A stretch of 64,000 bases of DNA from Polyangiaceae bacterium (GTDB lineage Bacteria; Myxococcota_A; Polyangia; Polyangiales; Polyangiaceae), in the NCBI GenBank assembly GCA_025936115.1, contig JAICTZ010000002.1, positions 124,001 through 188,000 of the forward strand, read 5' to 3'. This document shows positions 61,862 to 64,000 of this stretch, in pieces (the stretch's first letter is position 1; each line of letters opens with the position of its first letter). The notes below the pieces were generated by a model, which saw only the letters and a list, made by a program, of their open reading frames with translations, was not told the DNA's origin and did not search any database. The translations under genes were made by a program, and so were the position numbers.

Positions 61862-62578
61862 ATGCGCAAAATTTTCGGTACTTTGGCTCTTTTCGGCCTC
61901 GTGGCGTGCCACGAGGTGTCCGTCACCGGTCCCGTGGTGGGCGATGAACCAACCCTCGCTATTCTCGGCGCGGACGGGGTGACGTGTGGCGGCGTCGCGC
62001 TGTCGGCGACGCTCGCGATCACGGCGAATCACTGCGTCCCGGACAACGACGTTTCGTTCGTGACGGCGTCACGCATGGGCGTGCCGGATCGCACGGCGTT
62101 CGGCGTCGTCGTCGCGCGCGCGGCGGCGTCGGACCTCGCCGTCTTCGCGACGAGCGGCCTCGTCCCCGCGTCGCTCGCCGAAGGCGACGTCGATTACGAA
62201 CATGCGACGACGCTGCTCACCCACGTCCCCTCGCCGTGGACCGTCGCCAAGCTGCATCCGAGGAACGCGACGCAAGGGTTCCTCCAAACCGAGCGTCTGG
62301 ACAGCGGCATGTCCGGCTCCGGACTTTGGGACGACGGCGGGCGCCTGGTCGGCATCGCCGTGGGAAATGACGCAAGTTCTGGCTATTTTGCGGGCGCCGA
62401 GCGCATTCGAGCCCTCTTGGACCTTTCGCCCGTACGGGCGCCGCTCAGGCCCGTCGCGCCGAGCGCGGCGCTCTGGGGCGATCCCGCGCTCTCCGTAGAC
62501 GGCCTCATCGCTTCGGCGCGCTCACGCCGCGAGCACATCGAAACCTCGCTCGACCAACTCGAGCTCCACCGCAATTGA
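61862..62578 (+). CDS. Trypsin-like serine protease lipoprotein
   Basis: 238 residues from ATG 61862 with AAGGCGG upstream. Lipobox LVAC at about Cys 16. The trypsin-fold triad is visible: His in ITANHCV, Asp in SDLAVFA, and Ser in SGMSGSGLWD (usually GDSGGP). CGGVALSATLAITANHC is the usual pre-His block with a possible disulfide. The last ~50 residues are outside the protease core. It may process envelope proteins. It is downstream of, but probably not co-transcribed with, livF (198 bp gap). Confidence 0.82.
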   Translation: MRKIFGTLALFGLVACHEVSVTGPVVGDEPTLAILGADGVTCGGVALSATLAITANHCVPDNDVSFVTASRMGVPDRTAFGVVVARAAASDLAVFATSGLVPASLAEGDVDYEHATTLLTHVPSPWTVAKLHPRNATQGFLQTERLDSGMSGSGLWDDGGRLVGIAVGNDASSGYFAGAERIRALLDLSPVRAPLRPVAPSAALWGDPALSVDGLIASARSRREHIETSLDQLELHRN

Positions 62579-62627
62579 ACACGTGCGAGTTGCCCCCACG
62601 GGTGCGCCGCGATTCGGCTCGGCGGAG

Positions 62628-63338
62628 CTAGGCGACCGCAAGTAAGCCGAACGCCGCGACGCCCGAGCGACGAAGCTCGCGCTTGAGCTCGTTGGTTTCG
62701 GAGCGTGGCACGTTCATGACGGCGGCGAGCAGCTCGGCGGCCCACGTGTCGAGCGTCGAGTTACCGCAGCCCGACAGATCGCCCCCGGTGCCTTCGAGCA
62801 CGGCGCGCCACGCTGCCGTCGTGACGGCGAATTCCGGCGTCACCTGGCCGCCCGCCGCGAGAATACGGCCTCGACCGAGCGCGTCGAGCAGCTGGCCATC
62901 AACCCCGTCGCGGGCGAGCCGCCCGAGGACGAGCAGTGAAGTGACCGCGCCGGCGGCCCGCGTCGCGCCGCGGTTCATGGCAACGCGCGCCACGGTCGCG
63001 ACGAAGCGCTCGAAGGGTCCCTCGGGCAACGGTGGGGCGCTGCGGACACCCGGCAGCGCCGACTTCACGGCGGGCTGCGGCGGCGCGACGACGGGCTCGG
63101 GGCCGACGGCTTGTCGCACCGCCACGCCGCGCTCCGCCGATTGCTGCGGTGACGCCGAGGCGCGGTCGGCCTCGACGGCCCACGCCGGTCCGAGCACTTT
63201 CGGCAGCGTTCCCTCGGTCTTGCGGATCCGCAACGTCGGCAGCGGCGGCGCGCACGGCTCGGGACAGCTCCACACGATGCCGTCGTGCAATTCCGGGTTG
63301 TCGTTCGGAAACTCGGAGGCTGCGCGGCGTGAAATCAC
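62628..63338 (-). CDS. Hypothetical protein
   Basis: About 236 residues from GTG 63338; longer starts would overlap the divergent lipoprotein gene. The N-terminal part is Pro/Ala-rich with WSCPEPCAPP, followed by a helical domain (FVATVARVAMNRGATRAAGAVTSLL, shown in part as VARVAMNRGATRAAG) and a C-terminal block with GCGNSTLDTWAAELLAAVM and ETNELKRELRRSG. I recognise no family. No signal peptide or membrane helix is evident. Divergent from the last gene of the window. Confidence 0.6.
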   Translation of the reverse strand: MISRRAASEFPNDNPELHDGIVWSCPEPCAPPLPTLRIRKTEGTLPKVLGPAWAVEADRASASPQQSAERGVAVRQAVGPEPVVAPPQPAVKSALPGVRSAPPLPEGPFERFVATVARVAMNRGATRAAGAVTSLLVLGRLARDGVDGQLLDALGRGRILAAGGQVTPEFAVTTAAWRAVLEGTGGDLSGCGNSTLDTWAAELLAAVMNVPRSETNELKRELRRSGVAAFGLLAVA

Positions 63339-63456
63339 GGCATGCCGTCGTAACCCGGCCGCTCCAAACCAGCCAAATTCCGGGTGTGCCCGGCCCGCGC
63401 GCAGCCCGGCCCTTTGGCCGCGGACCGGTCGCCTACCTCGCGCTATCCTTCTGCGC

Positions 63457-64000
63457 GTGCAACTCCGAAGCATCGCTCCGCTTCTCGGCGCGCTCGCTGC
63501 CGCCTTCGGTTGCGCCCCAAGTGCACCGCCGCGCTGGGCTGAAGGCGGCGCGCCTCTGCTCATCCCCGCGGCGCACTGGGAGCGTGGTGACGCGGACGCC
63601 ATCGATGTGAAGCCGGACGGTGACGTGCTCGAGGGAGGCCGGCTGATCCTCAAGCTCGATCGCGTCGGACGCGCCGTCGACGAAGACTACGAGCCGGTCG
63701 GATTGCTGCTGCCCGACGGGCGCGTCGCGGGCCCGGACGACTATTTCCTGGGGCAAGTGGGCGTAACGAACGCCTCACCGCCCTTTGCCGCCAATGCATG
63801 GCTCTCGGTGCTGCCGAACGGTCAGGTCATCTTTTACGACCAGGACGGCGCGCGTGCCTCGGGCGGGCAATGGGCCGGCTGTAACGGCGCCGCTCTGCGG
63901 ACCTGCACGTACGTCACGCACCTCGTCGTGCTCCGAAACTACGCTCGGCGCGCCGGAAACGTCTCGGTCGGTGTAGGCGTCGGGGTCGGGGTCGGGTACT
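63457..64000 (+). CDS. Lipoprotein, 3' truncated by window edge
   Basis: The GTG at 63457 opens a frame that stays open to the window end (181 codons). It encodes a lipoprotein signal (IAPLLGALAAAFGC, lipobox AFGC), then ILKLDRVGRAVDEDYEPVGL, LLPDGRVAGPDDYFLGQVG and a segment with two cysteines (WAGCNGAALRTCTYV). The visible end is a Gly-Val dipeptide repeat (GVGVGVGVG) encoded by GGGGTC-type repeats. No family recognised. Confidence 0.7.
   Translation, partial: MQLRSIAPLLGALAAAFGCAPSAPPRWAEGGAPLLIPAAHWERGDADAIDVKPDGDVLEGGRLILKLDRVGRAVDEDYEPVGLLLPDGRVAGPDDYFLGQVGVTNASPPFAANAWLSVLPNGQVIFYDQDGARASGGQWAGCNGAALRTCTYVTHLVVLRNYARRAGNVSVGVGVGVGVGY

Noticed and set aside
1..64000. tRNA, rRNA, CRISPR, prophage or insertion sequence
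   Set aside because: No T-loop-like sequences in gaps, no spaced direct repeats, no transposase or integrase motifs seen.
63960..64000. Microsatellite at the window end
   Set aside because: The GGGGTC-type repeat is in frame in the last lipoprotein gene and is cut by the edge, so its extent cannot be judged.

Overview
The window is a GC-rich bacterial chromosome segment from what is most likely a myxobacterium-like member of the Myxococcota (Polyangia rather than Myxococcia is my guess). The basis is inference from gene style: two transmembrane Ser/Thr kinases, several DUF4388/PATAN and PEGA-like domains, many lipoproteins with Ala/Pro- or Gly-rich linkers, an ECF sigma/FecR-TPR pair, dense packing with 1-4 bp overlaps and frequent GTG starts. 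I saw no rRNA, tRNA, CRISPR array, phage or complete insertion sequence.

Layout. 1-12.7 kb: end of a membrane protein, a Yip1-like membrane protein with a four-cysteine motif, an outer-membrane barrel, TrmL, a PEGA-tailed Ser/Thr kinase, a large lipoprotein, a DUF4388-DnaJ-TPR fusion, an NtrC-type regulator and an 887-residue TPR metallopeptidase-like lipoprotein. 13-17.5 kb: a GT21 glycosyltransferase, RNase PH, a second receptor kinase and QueE. 17.5-27.6 kb: a tightly packed six-gene minus-strand operon beginning with dapF and containing three unusual response-regulator proteins, a small outer-membrane protein and a sulfatase-fold lipoprotein that has lost metal ligands. This is the best candidate for an undescribed system here.

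27.6-34 kb: an outer-membrane protein, the ECF sigma/FecR pair, a fused AroK-AroB enzyme, a lipoprotein and ZapA, with two copies of a ~138 bp dispersed repeat. 34-42 kb: a TetR regulator divergent from bioF-bioD across a palindrome-bearing intergenic region, a lone ABC ATPase, and a MoxR / DUF58 / transglutaminase operon. 42-48.4 kb: secreted proteins, a zincin-like lipoprotein with Rpe, a GNAT enzyme, a cyclic-nucleotide-binding protein, a glycine-rich lipoprotein, and TyrA with a DAHP-synthase-like protein that appears catalytically dead.

48.5-61.7 kb is devoted to transport: an aldose epimerase and an oxidoreductase facing a sodium/solute symporter, a decayed duplicate of transporter genes, a sugar-type ABC ATPase and permease with no recognisable sugar-binding protein, and a branched-chain-amino-acid-type ABC system (binding protein, lipoprotein MsrA, LivHMGF). 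The window ends with a trypsin-like lipoprotein, an unknown protein and the start of another lipoprotein. Functional calls rest on motif recognition by eye; no database search was run.
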